Origin: Sphingomonas hankookensis
GTDB lineage: Bacteria; Pseudomonadota; Alphaproteobacteria; Sphingomonadales; Sphingomonadaceae
Length of the DNA: 64,000 bases
Direction: 5' to 3'
NCBI RefSeq assembly: GCF_028551275.1
Contig: NZ_CP117025.1
Coordinates: forward strand, 2,658,001-2,722,000
Shown: piece by piece, positions 1 through 7,503 of the stretch
Position numbering within the stretch: the first letter of the stretch is position 1
How the letters are laid out: the number at the start of each line of letters is the position of its first letter
Notes under the pieces: generated by a model
Told to the model about the DNA's origin: nothing
Seen by the model: only the letters and a program-made list of their open reading frames with translations
Database searches by the model: none
Translations under genes and position numbers: made by a program

Positions 1-111
1 TTCCAGCGTCGCGCGGACATACTGATCGCCCTCGGTCTGGCTGCCGGTAAGCGCCCGGGCATAACGCCGGAGGAAGGGAAGGTGCGGCGCAAGCTGCTGT
101 CCGAGCGACAT
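1..111 (-). CDS. phyR: PhyR, general stress response regulator (N-terminal end only, runs off the window)
   Basis: Only the first 37 codons are present, read leftward from an ATG at 109-111 (begins MSLGQQLAPHLPFLRRYARA). This matches the sigma-factor-like N-terminal domain of PhyR, the anti-anti-sigma response regulator of the alphaproteobacterial general stress response. When phosphorylated, PhyR binds NepR and frees the sigma factor EcfG. The receiver domain lies outside the window. The gene diverges from nepR, the usual arrangement, and shares a 242-base intergenic region with an EcfG-type promoter pointing towards nepR. The identity rests on the short sequence plus the neighbours. Confidence 0.85.
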   Translation of the reverse strand, partial: MSLGQQLAPHLPFLRRYARALTGSQTEGDQYVRATLE

Positions 112-219
112 GGTCAGGTAATTCTCCTTCGGCGCGACCCCGGAAAGCCGGAGCCGCAAATCTTCAATTCGACGAAACGGCAAGGAGAAGACGCCTCCCC
201 CGAGTTCGCGTCAGGTCAT

Positions 220-246
220 GGAACCAACGAGCGCGTCTTTAGTTTC
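220..246 (+). promoter_or_regulatory. EcfG-type promoter upstream of nepR
   Basis: GGAAC at 220-224 is followed after 17 bases by GTTTC at 242-246. This fits the GGAAC-N16/17-cGTT pattern of promoters read by the general stress sigma factor EcfG. It lies about 108 bases upstream of the nepR start and would give positive feedback on the stress locus. The -10 nonamer TTTAGTTTC (238-246) is repeated at 301-309 without a matching -35. No start site is known, so function is inferred. Confidence 0.6.
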
Positions 247-353
247 ATGTGCGCTCGCCGCGCTGTCGCAGGGTCGCCTTGCAGCCATCGGCATGTGGTT
301 TTTAGTTTCGTACCGGCGGCTATGGTCCGGGTTTCGGGGGAAGGCATTGCTTC

Positions 354-527
354 GTGAAGGATGGTGAACAGGCGGCACGGCAGTCGAGCGCGAAAAAAGC
401 GGTGACGCCTTCACCGGACAAGAAGGATACGTCCAACCTCGGCAATGCCCTGCGTGCCGTTTATCAGGACGCCGCGGGTGAGGCGGTTCCCGACGAGATG
501 CTCGACTTGCTCAGCAAGTTGAAATAG
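354..527 (+). CDS. nepR: NepR, anti-sigma factor of EcfG
   Basis: A 57-residue protein that holds the stress sigma factor EcfG inactive until phosphorylated PhyR takes it away. The C-terminal half carries the NepR signature: LGNALRAVYQDA followed by VPDEMLDLLSKL. The N-terminal third is charged and low-complexity, as is usual for NepR. The start is GTG at 354, chosen because GGGGGAAGG (about 336-344) sits the right distance upstream and no in-frame ATG exists nearby. It is divergent from phyR and 10 bases upstream of the phyP-like gene, so the two are probably co-transcribed. No ecfG gene follows it, unlike many alphaproteobacterial loci. Confidence 0.9.
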   Translation: MKDGEQAARQSSAKKAVTPSPDKKDTSNLGNALRAVYQDAAGEAVPDEMLDLLSKLK

Positions 528-537
528 CTCGCAGGAT

Positions 538-2118
538 GTGACGACACCCTCCACCGGTCGGCGGAAGCCACCAAGCCCCGCCGCCGCGTTGCGCCGCGCC
601 CCCACTGGCGCCAAGTTGATGCTGATCCTCAGCGCGGCGTTGCTTCCGCTCGCGCTGATCGCCTTGTTCGCTACGCTGCAGACATCCCGCGTCGCCGATG
701 TCGACCTGCGCGCCCGCTTGCGCGTCGCAGCGACCGAGGCTTCGCGGGCCGTCGCGATCGAACTGGTCGGCGACATGACCGCGCTGCGCGTCGCGATGAC
801 CGCGATGGCGGAGGACCCGGCCGATTCCCCCAGCTGTGCGCGCGTCGAAGGCGTATTTGCGCAGCAGGCATCGGTCGGCGCGCGCTTCGGCATCTATTCC
901 GCCGACGGACGGCTGGTATGCGGTACCGCGATCCCGGTACGCATGGAGGGCGCCCCCGATGCCGGCGGCGTCCGGGCGCAGGTGGTCGCGGATAGCGGGC
1001 TGGTACTCGACATTCGCGGCATCAGCTCGGCACGGGTCGTCGCGTTCTTCCCGGTCACCATGCTGCGCGAACTGGCCCAGCCCAGCGGCTTCGCATCGCC
1101 GTTCGAAAGCGGCCTGCTGCATGGGAAGGAAGCCGAACTGATCCTGTCGCAATTGCCCGAACAGGGTGGCATCGACCGGATGGAACGCGTCAACATTCCC
1201 CTGGGGATCGACGACCTGACCTTCGTCATGGCGGTGCGTCGTGCGCCGTTCACATCGTCGGCGATCATCGCGATGCTGCTGCCGCTGGTCATGTGGGTGG
1301 CCGCGACGGGTATCGGTTGGTTCGTGGTCGACCGGCTGCTGATCCGTCCGCTGCGCCGCCTGCGCGACGATATCGAACGCTATCGCCCCGGTCATCCGAT
1401 GGCCGACGTCAATCTGGGCGCGGTCCCGGCCCAGGAGATCGCCGATCTGGGCGAGACGTTCCAGGAGCTGACCCATACCGTCGAGCGGCACGAGCAATCG
1501 ATGGCGGACGGGCTGGTGCGACAGACCAAGCTGACCCGCGAAGTGCATCACCGGGTGAAGAACAACCTGCAGGTCATCTCCAGCCTGATCAATTTCCACG
1601 CGCGCAGCGCCCATGGCGCCGCCGCTGCCGACGCCTATGCCACCATCCAACGGCGGGTCGACGCGCTGGCGGTCGTCCACCGGCACCATTATGCCGAGAT
1701 GGAGGAAAATCGCGGGCTGGAGCTGAAATCGGTCATCGGCGAACTGGCGTCGAACATCCGGGCGACCGCGTCCGGTTCGACCAGCAAGCTCGGCATCACG
1801 CTGAACGTCGAACCGGTGCTGGTGACGCAGGACGTGGCGGTCGCGGTATCGTTCCTGCTGACCGAGCTGATCGAGCTTGCCGTATCGGTCAATCCCGATG
1901 CCCAGATCGGCGTTTCGCTGCGCCACAACGCCGGTACGGATACCGCCGTCCTGCGCGCGACATCGCCGTCGCTGGTTGAGAGCGAGGAACTGGAAGCGCT
2001 CGTCGCCAGCCGCTATGGCCGGATCATCCTCGGCCTGTCACGCCAGCTGCGCGCGCCGTTGCACCATGATCCGCTGACCGGTGCCTACGAAATCGTGATC
2101 GCCGCCCGCGCGGCCTAA
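538..2118 (+). CDS. phyP: PhyP-like sensor histidine kinase with degenerate ATPase domain (probable PhyR phosphatase)
   Basis: A 526-residue membrane sensor. There is a first membrane segment near residues 26-47, an extracytoplasmic region of about 190 residues, a second segment near 241-263, then a HAMP-like linker. The HisKA_2/HWE-type dimerisation helix REVHHRVKNNLQ has its phospho-accepting histidine near residue 338. The ATP-binding region is degenerate: the N-box position reads LLTELIELAVSVNP without the usual asparagine, and no DxGxG glycine box is visible. In Sphingomonas Fr1 the kinase-like protein of this locus, PhyP, acts as a PhyR phosphatase and negative regulator; the missing ATP motifs agree with that. 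The start is GTG at 538, ten bases after nepR. The stop overlaps the convergent queE stop by 4 bases. Confidence 0.78.
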   Translation: MTTPSTGRRKPPSPAAALRRAPTGAKLMLILSAALLPLALIALFATLQTSRVADVDLRARLRVAATEASRAVAIELVGDMTALRVAMTAMAEDPADSPSCARVEGVFAQQASVGARFGIYSADGRLVCGTAIPVRMEGAPDAGGVRAQVVADSGLVLDIRGISSARVVAFFPVTMLRELAQPSGFASPFESGLLHGKEAELILSQLPEQGGIDRMERVNIPLGIDDLTFVMAVRRAPFTSSAIIAMLLPLVMWVAATGIGWFVVDRLLIRPLRRLRDDIERYRPGHPMADVNLGAVPAQEIADLGETFQELTHTVERHEQSMADGLVRQTKLTREVHHRVKNNLQVISSLINFHARSAHGAAAADAYATIQRRVDALAVVHRHHYAEMEENRGLELKSVIGELASNIRATASGSTSKLGITLNVEPVLVTQDVAVAVSFLLTELIELAVSVNPDAQIGVSLRHNAGTDTAVLRATSPSLVESEELEALVASRYGRIILGLSRQLRAPLHHDPLTGAYEIVIAARAA

Positions 2119-2750
2119 CGCAGTCCCAGCAGCTTGTGCGTCTGGAGCGACAGGCGCCATTTGGGCCGGGCCATCGCAAAGTCGACCGCCGCTTCGCGGT
2201 GAGCGACTTCCATGCCGATCGCGTCCATCGGCTGCACCAGATGATGCGCGAAGTCCCATTGCTCGACCGCATCGACATCGATGCCATGTTGCGGCCAGAC
2301 CAGCTTCAGTTCGTCGCCGTGCCGCTGCACGACCTCGCTGCCTGCCTTCGGGCTGATACAGATCCAGTCGATGCCGGGATGCGCCGCGATCGTGCCATTG
2401 CTTTCGATCGCGATCATGAAGCCGGCATCGTGCAACGCCGCGACCAGCGCGTCGTCGATCTGCAGCATCGGCTCGCCACCGGTCAGCACGACGAAGCGCC
2501 GCATGCGGTCGCTGCCCCACTGATCCTCGACCGCGGCGACCAACGCCGCGGCATCGGCGAACTTGCCGCCGCCGATCCCGTCGGTCCCGACGAAATCGGT
2601 GTCGCAGAACCGGCAGACGGCCGTCGCGCGATCCGCCTCGCGCCCGGTCCACAGGTTGCAGCCGGCGAAGCGCACGAACACCGCGCGACGGCCGGCATGG
2701 ACCCCCTCCCCCTGCAGGGTCAGGAACATTTCCTTGACGGAATAGGTCAT
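2115..2750 (-). CDS. queE: 7-carboxy-7-deazaguanine synthase QueE
   Basis: A 211-residue radical-SAM enzyme that turns 6-carboxy-tetrahydropterin into 7-carboxy-7-deazaguanine in queuosine/preQ0 synthesis. The N-terminus [20 protein letters not shown] is typical of QueE. The cluster cysteines follow the QueE spacing, with a long insert before the last pair (CNLW...VCRFCDTDF). The motifs LTGGEPMLQ and IESNGT follow. The start at 2750 overlaps the queC stop as ATGA, so the two are translationally coupled. An upstream extension of the frame into queC is ignored. The stop overlaps the convergent phyP stop. Confidence 0.93.
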   Translation of the reverse strand: MTYSVKEMFLTLQGEGVHAGRRAVFVRFAGCNLWTGREADRATAVCRFCDTDFVGTDGIGGGKFADAAALVAAVEDQWGSDRMRRFVVLTGGEPMLQIDDALVAALHDAGFMIAIESNGTIAAHPGIDWICISPKAGSEVVQRHGDELKLVWPQHGIDVDAVEQWDFAHHLVQPMDAIGMEVAHREAAVDFAMARPKWRLSLQTHKLLGLR

Positions 2751-3448
2751 CGGCCGGTGTCGGGCTGTTCCGCATAGCGGGTCGGATCGGGCAGCCCCGC
2801 CTCGACAAAGCCGCGCGCGCGCAGCCGGCAGCTGTCGCACTTTCCACAATGCAGCTCGCCGACCGGATCGTAGCAGGACCAGCTCATGCCGGCATCGATC
2901 CCCAGCCGATGCGCCTCGCGGGCGATGTCAGCCTTGGTCATGTGCTGCAACGGTGCGTGGATGCGGAAGCGCGACCCTTCGACACCGGCGCGGGTCGCCA
3001 GTTCGGCCAGCCCTTCGAAACCGGCGATGAATTCCGGGCGGCAATCGGGATAGCCCGAATAGTCGAGCGCGTTGACGCCGATCCACAGGTCGCGCGCGCC
3101 CGCCGCCTCCGCCCACCCGAGCGCGAGGCTGAGGAAGATCGTGTTGCGTGCCGGGACATAGGTGACCGGGATCACATCCTCCTCGACCCCGTCCTTCGGC
3201 ACCGCGATCGACGCATCGGTCAGCGCAGACCCGCCAAAGGCCGACAGGTCGAGCGGCAGCACGACATGGCGTTCGGCGCCCAGCGCCTGGGCGATGCGCC
3301 GCGCCGCGGCCAGTTCGACCACATGCCGCTGATTATAGTCGATCGACAGCGCCAGCAGCCGATGTCCCGCCTCGCGCGCCAGCGCAGCCGACACCATCGA
3401 GTCCAGTCCACCCGACACCAGCACCACGCTGAGGGGAGTATTCGTCAT
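2747..3448 (-). CDS. queC: 7-cyano-7-deazaguanine synthase QueC
   Basis: A 233-residue PP-loop ATPase that makes preQ0 from 7-carboxy-7-deazaguanine, ATP and ammonia. The N-terminal PP-loop reads SGGLDSM, and the C-terminal zinc knuckle CGKCDSC is intact. The [18 protein letters not shown] block is characteristic of QueC. It is the first gene of the queC-queE pair, coupled by an ATGA overlap, so the two steps that make preQ0 are co-produced. The folate-type genes queD and folE are not in the window. The start ATG at 3446-3448 gives the normal family length. Confidence 0.95.
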   Translation of the reverse strand: MTNTPLSVVLVSGGLDSMVSAALAREAGHRLLALSIDYNQRHVVELAAARRIAQALGAERHVVLPLDLSAFGGSALTDASIAVPKDGVEEDVIPVTYVPARNTIFLSLALGWAEAAGARDLWIGVNALDYSGYPDCRPEFIAGFEGLAELATRAGVEGSRFRIHAPLQHMTKADIAREAHRLGIDAGMSWSCYDPVGELHCGKCDSCRLRARGFVEAGLPDPTRYAEQPDTGR

Positions 3449-3500
3449 GCTGCGCCTGCTAAGACTTTCATCGGGTCAGGGCAACCGCCCGACACGAAAC

Positions 3501-3520
3501 GGGCCGCACGATGGCGGCCC
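3501..3520. terminator. GC-rich hairpin between queC and the DUF3617-type gene
   Basis: GGGCCGC (3501-3507) and GCGGCCC (3514-3520) form a perfect 7-bp stem around a 6-base loop. No T-run follows on either strand, so a terminator role is weak. It sits in the 153-base gap between the queC start and the next leftward gene's stop, where it could end transcription of the secreted-protein gene before queC. Confidence 0.35.
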
Positions 3521-3601
3521 GCAGGAGGTTCATGCTTAGGGAGCGCATGCATGCCCGTAAGGACATTCGCGATCCCTACACCCTCCCGGCTAAACATGCG
3601 C

Positions 3602-4006
3602 TTAACGGCCGCGCGCGGCGCAGGTCCCGACGCGCCGAGCCTCGAACGCGTCGGCAAAGGGCATGCCGTCGACGATCCCCTCGCTCTCGATGCGCAACGC
3701 GCGCGGCGTGTCGACATGGATCGTGGTGCGGACATGGCCCGACCCCGGACAGGTATAATGCACCGTCGCAATGCGCGGCGTATCCTCGATCACGAAGCGG
3801 CTGCACTGTGCCGCGCGCAACCGCAGCCGGAACAGGACGGCGGTATCGGCGACGCAGCTTTCGCGCGCCGCCTCGGGCGATCCGGGACTGCGCAGCGACC
3901 AGTTGCCCGGTGCCACCGCGCGCATCGCCTGCAAGGTCGGAGCCGCCGCCGGCTGGGCGACGGCCGCCGAGCCGAAGCCGAGCGCCATCGCCAGCCCCAG
4001 ACGCAT
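3602..4006 (-). CDS. Secreted DUF3617-type protein
   Basis: A small exported protein of about 134 residues. A signal peptide (MRLGLAMALGFGSAAVAQ) is followed by a cysteine-containing domain: GNWSLRS, ESCVADTAVL, CSRFVIED, a VHYTCPGSGHVRTT strand, and a final cysteine near the end. This pattern matches what I recall of DUF3617 periplasmic proteins; their function is unknown. Two starts are equally supported, ATG at 4006 and ATG at 4021, because a 15-base tandem repeat has duplicated a G6-N7-ATG ribosome-binding arrangement. The shorter form puts the charged residue right after Met. It lies 38 bases downstream of hslO on the same strand. Confidence 0.7.
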   Translation of the reverse strand: MRLGLAMALGFGSAAVAQPAAAPTLQAMRAVAPGNWSLRSPGSPEAARESCVADTAVLFRLRLRAAQCSRFVIEDTPRIATVHYTCPGSGHVRTTIHVDTPRALRIESEGIVDGMPFADAFEARRVGTCAARGR

Positions 4007-4044
4007 CGCCAATCCCCCCATGCCCAATCCCCCCTTCGATCGCC

Positions 4045-4959
4045 TCAGGCGGCGATATCGGCCAGCGCGAGCGGAAATTTCGTCGCGCAAAAGGCGCAAT
4101 CGACGGTGATGACGCCCTGCTCGTCGGCCATCGCGACGCGCTCCTCGGCCGGGAAGCGCGAGATCACGCCTGCAATATACTCCCGGTCGCAACGACAGCC
4201 GCGCGACAACGTGGTGCTGGCCAGCACGCGCACTTCGCGCTCCTCGTTGAATAGGCGCCATACGAGCGTTTCGAGCGGCAGCATCGGGTCGGCCAGTTCG
4301 TCCGCGCCCATCGTCGCCCCCAGCGCCTCGACATGATGCCATTCGGGATGGTCGAGCCGGGTGTGGAGCCGCTCGCGCCCCTCCTCGCCCTCCGGCAGAT
4401 GCTGGAGGAAGATGCCGCCCGCGATCCGCTGCCCATTATCGTCGACGCCGATGCCCAGGCGGACCAGCGACGGAATCTGTTCGGACTGGAGGAAATAGCT
4501 TTCCGCCGCCTGCGCGATCGATTCCCCGTCCAGCGCCACGATGCCCTGATAGCGCTCGCCCGACGTCACCTGGTCGAAGGTGATCGCCAGATAGCCCTGC
4601 CCGAACAGCGCGAACAGCGACGGGTCCTCGCCCAGCTCGGCCAGCCGGTCGGCATCGAAATCGACATAGCCCCGCAGCTCGCCATTCTTGTAGTCGCAGA
4701 CCATCAGGCGGATGATGCCGCCCTGCGTCTGCGCCTGCAGCGTCAGCTGGCCTTCCGCTTCCTTGAGCGTCGAACCGAGCAATGCGGTCAGCGCCAGCGA
4801 CTCGGCCAGCAGCTTTTCGATCGGCACGGGATAGGCATGAGCGGCAAGGATCGACTGGGCGACCGGCCCCAGCCGCACGACACGACCGCGCGCGTGATGG
4901 TCGGGAAGCGTGAACCCGATCGCACGGTCGAGGTCGGGAAGGCGGACGGTATCGGACAA
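4045..4959 (-). CDS. hslO: Hsp33, redox-regulated molecular chaperone
   Basis: A 304-residue cytoplasmic holdase activated by oxidation. The C-terminal redox switch is present: CRCDRE (CxC) and, about 30 residues later, CAFCATKF (CxxC), which bind zinc when reduced. The N-terminal domain has the family's ETxALxALL-like and GYVDFDADRLAELGEDPSLFALFG-like stretches. The start ATG at 4957-4959 has GAGGAG-like sequence upstream. It is probably first in a pair with the secreted DUF3617-type gene. A 12-bp palindrome and a hairpin lie just upstream. Confidence 0.94.
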   Translation of the reverse strand: MSDTVRLPDLDRAIGFTLPDHHARGRVVRLGPVAQSILAAHAYPVPIEKLLAESLALTALLGSTLKEAEGQLTLQAQTQGGIIRLMVCDYKNGELRGYVDFDADRLAELGEDPSLFALFGQGYLAITFDQVTSGERYQGIVALDGESIAQAAESYFLQSEQIPSLVRLGIGVDDNGQRIAGGIFLQHLPEGEEGRERLHTRLDHPEWHHVEALGATMGADELADPMLPLETLVWRLFNEEREVRVLASTTLSRGCRCDREYIAGVISRFPAEERVAMADEQGVITVDCAFCATKFPLALADIAA

Positions 4960-4972
4960 GCGAAAGCTCCTC

Positions 4973-5008
4973 TTGCCCGAACGTGCCGGGCAAACTGTGA
5001 TCGATCAC
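4973..5008. promoter_or_regulatory. Hairpin plus 12-bp palindrome upstream of hslO
   Basis: TTGCCCG (4973-4979) and CGGGCAA (4987-4993) form a 7-bp inverted repeat around 7 bases. Immediately beyond is the perfect 12-bp palindrome GTGATCGATCAC at 4997-5008. Both lie 14-49 bases upstream of the hslO start codon, where a 5' leader structure and a dimeric regulator site would be expected. No known regulator is recognised. Confidence 0.4.
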
Positions 5009-5069
5009 TCACATGGTAGCCCGCGCGCCATTTCGCAAGCGGTTTGACGTCGCCGCCCTTCGCATCTGC

Positions 5070-5117
5070 AAAAAGCCGGGCGGTCCGCGTCCCGTCATGG
5101 AACGCGGACCGCCCGGC
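5070..5117 (-). terminator. Rho-independent terminator of argD-argF
   Basis: A perfect 16-bp inverted repeat (5075-5090 with 5102-5117) around an 11-base loop. On the minus strand it is followed by TTTTT (A-run 5070-5074). It begins 25 bases after the argF stop, so it ends the leftward arginine operon. It is the strongest intrinsic terminator in the window. Confidence 0.93.
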
Positions 5118-5142
5118 CTATACACCGTGCGTCAGCCGCGGG

Positions 5143-6060
5143 TCAGCCGACCAGGCCGAAGCACCAGCGCAGGATCGCCTTCTGCGCATGCAGGCGGTTC
5201 TCCGCCTCCGGCCAGATCAGCGACTGCGGTCCGTCGATGACCTCGGGCGTCACTTCCTCGCCGCGATGGGCGGGCAGGCAGTGGAGGAACACCGCGTCGG
5301 GCTTGGCATGGGCCATCAGCGCATCGTCGACCTGATAGGGAGCCATGGCGGCGAGCTTCTGCTCGGCATGGGCCTGCCCCATCGAAATCCACGTATCGGT
5401 CACGATCACATCGGCATCGCGCACCGCCGCCACCGGATCGCGCGTGATCGTGGCGCGGCCGCCCGCCGCCTCGATCACTGCCGGCGCCGGATCATAACCT
5501 TCGGGACAGGCGGCGACGACGTCGAAGCCCATCAGCGCACCGGCCTCGACGATCGAATGCAGCACATTGTTGCCATCACCCAGCCATGCCCATTTCAGGC
5601 CCGGCAACGCCTTGCCCGCTTCGATCACGGTCAGCAGGTCGGCGACGATCTGGCAGGGGTGCGAATGATCGGTCAGGCCGTTGATGACCGGGACCGAGGC
5701 ATAGCGAGTCATTTCGTCCAGCTTGGCCGGATCGTCGGTGCGCACCATGATGGCGTCGCAATAGCCCGACAGGACGCGCGCGGTGTCGGCGACCGTCTCG
5801 CCGCGCCCGAGCTGGGTGGTGCCGGCGTCGAGCACCAGCGCCGATCCGCCGAGCTGGCGCATCGCCATGTCGAACGACACGCGGGTGCGGGTGGACGATT
5901 TCTCGAACACGCAGGCGAGCGTGTGGCCGGCGAGCGACGCGTCGGCATCGGCGCGGCCCTTCGGCCAGCCCTTGCGCGCGGCCTTGGCGTCGAGCGCGTC
6001 GTTGAGGATGGCGGCGATGCCGTCGGCACCGGCCGAGGCGAGATCGAGGAAATGGCGCAT
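5143..6060 (-). CDS. argF: Ornithine carbamoyltransferase
   Basis: A 305-residue enzyme that joins ornithine and carbamoyl phosphate to form citrulline in arginine synthesis. The carbamoyl-phosphate site is [13 protein letters not shown], followed by [11 protein letters not shown] and the ornithine/active-site loop [12 protein letters not shown]. The start [11 protein letters not shown] at 6060 is the family N-terminus; the frame stays open upstream only through a repeat element. It lies downstream of argD on the same strand, separated by a 140-base palindromic repeat, and ends at a strong terminator. Confidence 0.96.
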   Translation of the reverse strand: MRHFLDLASAGADGIAAILNDALDAKAARKGWPKGRADADASLAGHTLACVFEKSSTRTRVSFDMAMRQLGGSALVLDAGTTQLGRGETVADTARVLSGYCDAIMVRTDDPAKLDEMTRYASVPVINGLTDHSHPCQIVADLLTVIEAGKALPGLKWAWLGDGNNVLHSIVEAGALMGFDVVAACPEGYDPAPAVIEAAGGRATITRDPVAAVRDADVIVTDTWISMGQAHAEQKLAAMAPYQVDDALMAHAKPDAVFLHCLPAHRGEEVTPEVIDGPQSLIWPEAENRLHAQKAILRWCFGLVG

Positions 6061-6067
6061 TCTCTTA

Positions 6068-6207
6068 AAATCCTCCCCATCGCAGATGGGCAGGGGGGAC
6101 CATGCGAAGCATGGTGGAGGGGTCTCCACCGCCGTGTCGCATGGGGCGTTTTCCCCCTCCACCAGCCTGCGGCTGGTCCCCCTCCCCATCTCCGATGGGG
6201 AGGATTT
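6068..6207. repeat. 140-bp palindromic repeat with inverted ends, between argD and argF
   Basis: The element begins AAATCCTCCCCATC and ends GATGGGGAGGATTT, so its ends are inverted repeats of each other. Inside are further inverted pieces, including GGTGGAGGGG and CCCCCTCCACC, and CCAGCCTGCGGCTGG. A related element lies at 22641-22839 next to radA. The composite stem-loops resemble REP/MITE-like sequences of sphingomonads. It separates argD from argF without a gene of its own. Confidence 0.75.
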
Positions 6208-6213
6208 GCTACA

Positions 6214-7404
6214 TCAATCGTCGGCGACCGGCACATAGACCCGTGCCGCCGCCGACAGCTTTTCCACCGCCTCGGCGATATGGCTCTCGTCGATCACCAG
6301 CGGCGGCAGGACGCGGACGACATTGTCGCCGGCCGCCACCGTCAGCAGATTGTGATGATCGCGCAGGTGCGCCACGAAGCGGCGGCTGTCCGACTTGAGC
6401 TTCAGGCCGAGCATCAGCCCCATGCCCCGCACCTCCTGAAACAGATGGTCGTAGTTCGGGATCATCTGTTCGAGGCTGGAGCGCAGCCGGTCGCCCATCG
6501 TCTTCACATGGTCGAAGAAGCCGGGTTCGAGCATCACGTCGAGCACCGCCTGCCCCGCGGCCATCGCCAGCGGGTTGCCGCCATAGGTCGACCCATGGGT
6601 GCCGAACACCATGCCCTTGGCCGCTTCGGCCGTGGCGAGGCACGCGCCGAACGGGAAGCCGCCGCCAATGCCCTTGGCCGCCGACACGATGTCGGGCGTC
6701 ACGCCATATTGTTCGTGCGCGAACAGCGTGCCGGTCCGGCCATAGCCGCACTGGACCTCGTCGAGGACCAGCAACAGCCCGCGCTCGTCGCATGCCTTGC
6801 GCAGGCCGGTCAGGAATTCGGGCGTCGCGGTGCGCAGGCCACCCTCGCCCTGTACCGGCTCGACGAGGAAGCCGGCGGTATGGTCGTCGATCAGTGCCAG
6901 CGCACCGTCGAGGTCGTTGAACTCGGCATATTTGAAACCGGGTAGCAACGGCTCGAACCCGTCGCGCATCTTGGCCTGATTGGTGGCCGAGATGGTGCCG
7001 AGCGTGCGGCCATGGAACGCCTGATTGAAGGTAATCAGCGTGTGGCGTTCGGGATTGCCGTTGGCGAAGTGAAACCGGCGCGCGGTCTTGATCGCGCACT
7101 CGACCGCTTCGGCGCCCGAATTGGTGAAGAACACCGTATCGGCAAAGCTGTTGTCGACGATCCGCTGCGCCAACGCCTCGCCTTGGGGGCTGCCATAGAG
7201 GTTGCTGACATGGATCAGCGTCGCGGCCTGTTCCTGGATCGCCTTGGTCAGATGCGGATGGCCATGGCCCAGCGCGTTGACGGCGATACCGGCGGCGAAG
7301 TCGAGATATTGGGTGCCGTCCTCACCATAAAGATAGCAGCCCTCGCCTCGGACCGGACGCACGCCGCACCGTGGATAGACGGGCATGAGCGCGGGGGTCG
7401 TCAT
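6214..7404 (-). CDS. argD: Acetylornithine aminotransferase (aspartate aminotransferase family)
   Basis: A 396-residue class-III PLP aminotransferase of arginine synthesis, converting N-acetylglutamate semialdehyde to acetylornithine. Conserved parts are FTNSGAEAVECAIKTAR (PLP phosphate site), FHGRTLG, LDEVQCGYGRTG, and SAAKGIGGGFPFGA with the PLP-binding lysine. THGSTYGGNPLAMA follows near the end. It is transcribed with argF, which follows after a repeat element. It could also serve as succinyldiaminopimelate aminotransferase in lysine synthesis, as in other bacteria; the sequence alone cannot separate these. Confidence 0.94.
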   Translation of the reverse strand: MTTPALMPVYPRCGVRPVRGEGCYLYGEDGTQYLDFAAGIAVNALGHGHPHLTKAIQEQAATLIHVSNLYGSPQGEALAQRIVDNSFADTVFFTNSGAEAVECAIKTARRFHFANGNPERHTLITFNQAFHGRTLGTISATNQAKMRDGFEPLLPGFKYAEFNDLDGALALIDDHTAGFLVEPVQGEGGLRTATPEFLTGLRKACDERGLLLVLDEVQCGYGRTGTLFAHEQYGVTPDIVSAAKGIGGGFPFGACLATAEAAKGMVFGTHGSTYGGNPLAMAAGQAVLDVMLEPGFFDHVKTMGDRLRSSLEQMIPNYDHLFQEVRGMGLMLGLKLKSDSRRFVAHLRDHHNLLTVAAGDNVVRVLPPLVIDESHIAEAVEKLSAAARVYVPVADD

Positions 7405-7444
7405 CGAACTGCTCCTTCATGAGAAATATCGGCGTTCAAAACGC

Positions 7445-7469
7445 AAAAGGGCGGCCAACCGGGCCGCCC
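7445..7469 (-). terminator. Rho-independent terminator after the ABC-2 permease gene
   Basis: GGGCGGCC (7449-7456) pairs with GGCCGCCC (7462-7469) around AACCG. On the minus strand the stem is followed by TTTTG (A-run 7445-7448). It lies 35 bases beyond the permease stop and upstream of argD, insulating the two leftward units. Confidence 0.8.
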
Positions 7470-7503
7470 GGAGCGGCGCTGTACCGCCCCTTGGGGCGTT
7501 ACG

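Noticed and set aside
82..357. Small frame between phyR and nepR
   Set aside because: It has no family features or ribosome-binding site, and it covers the EcfG-type promoter.
511..1926. Long minus-strand frame opposite the phyP-like gene
   Set aside because: Its composition (Asp/Arg/Gln-rich, no domain) is that of a shadow frame; the plus-strand kinase is clear.
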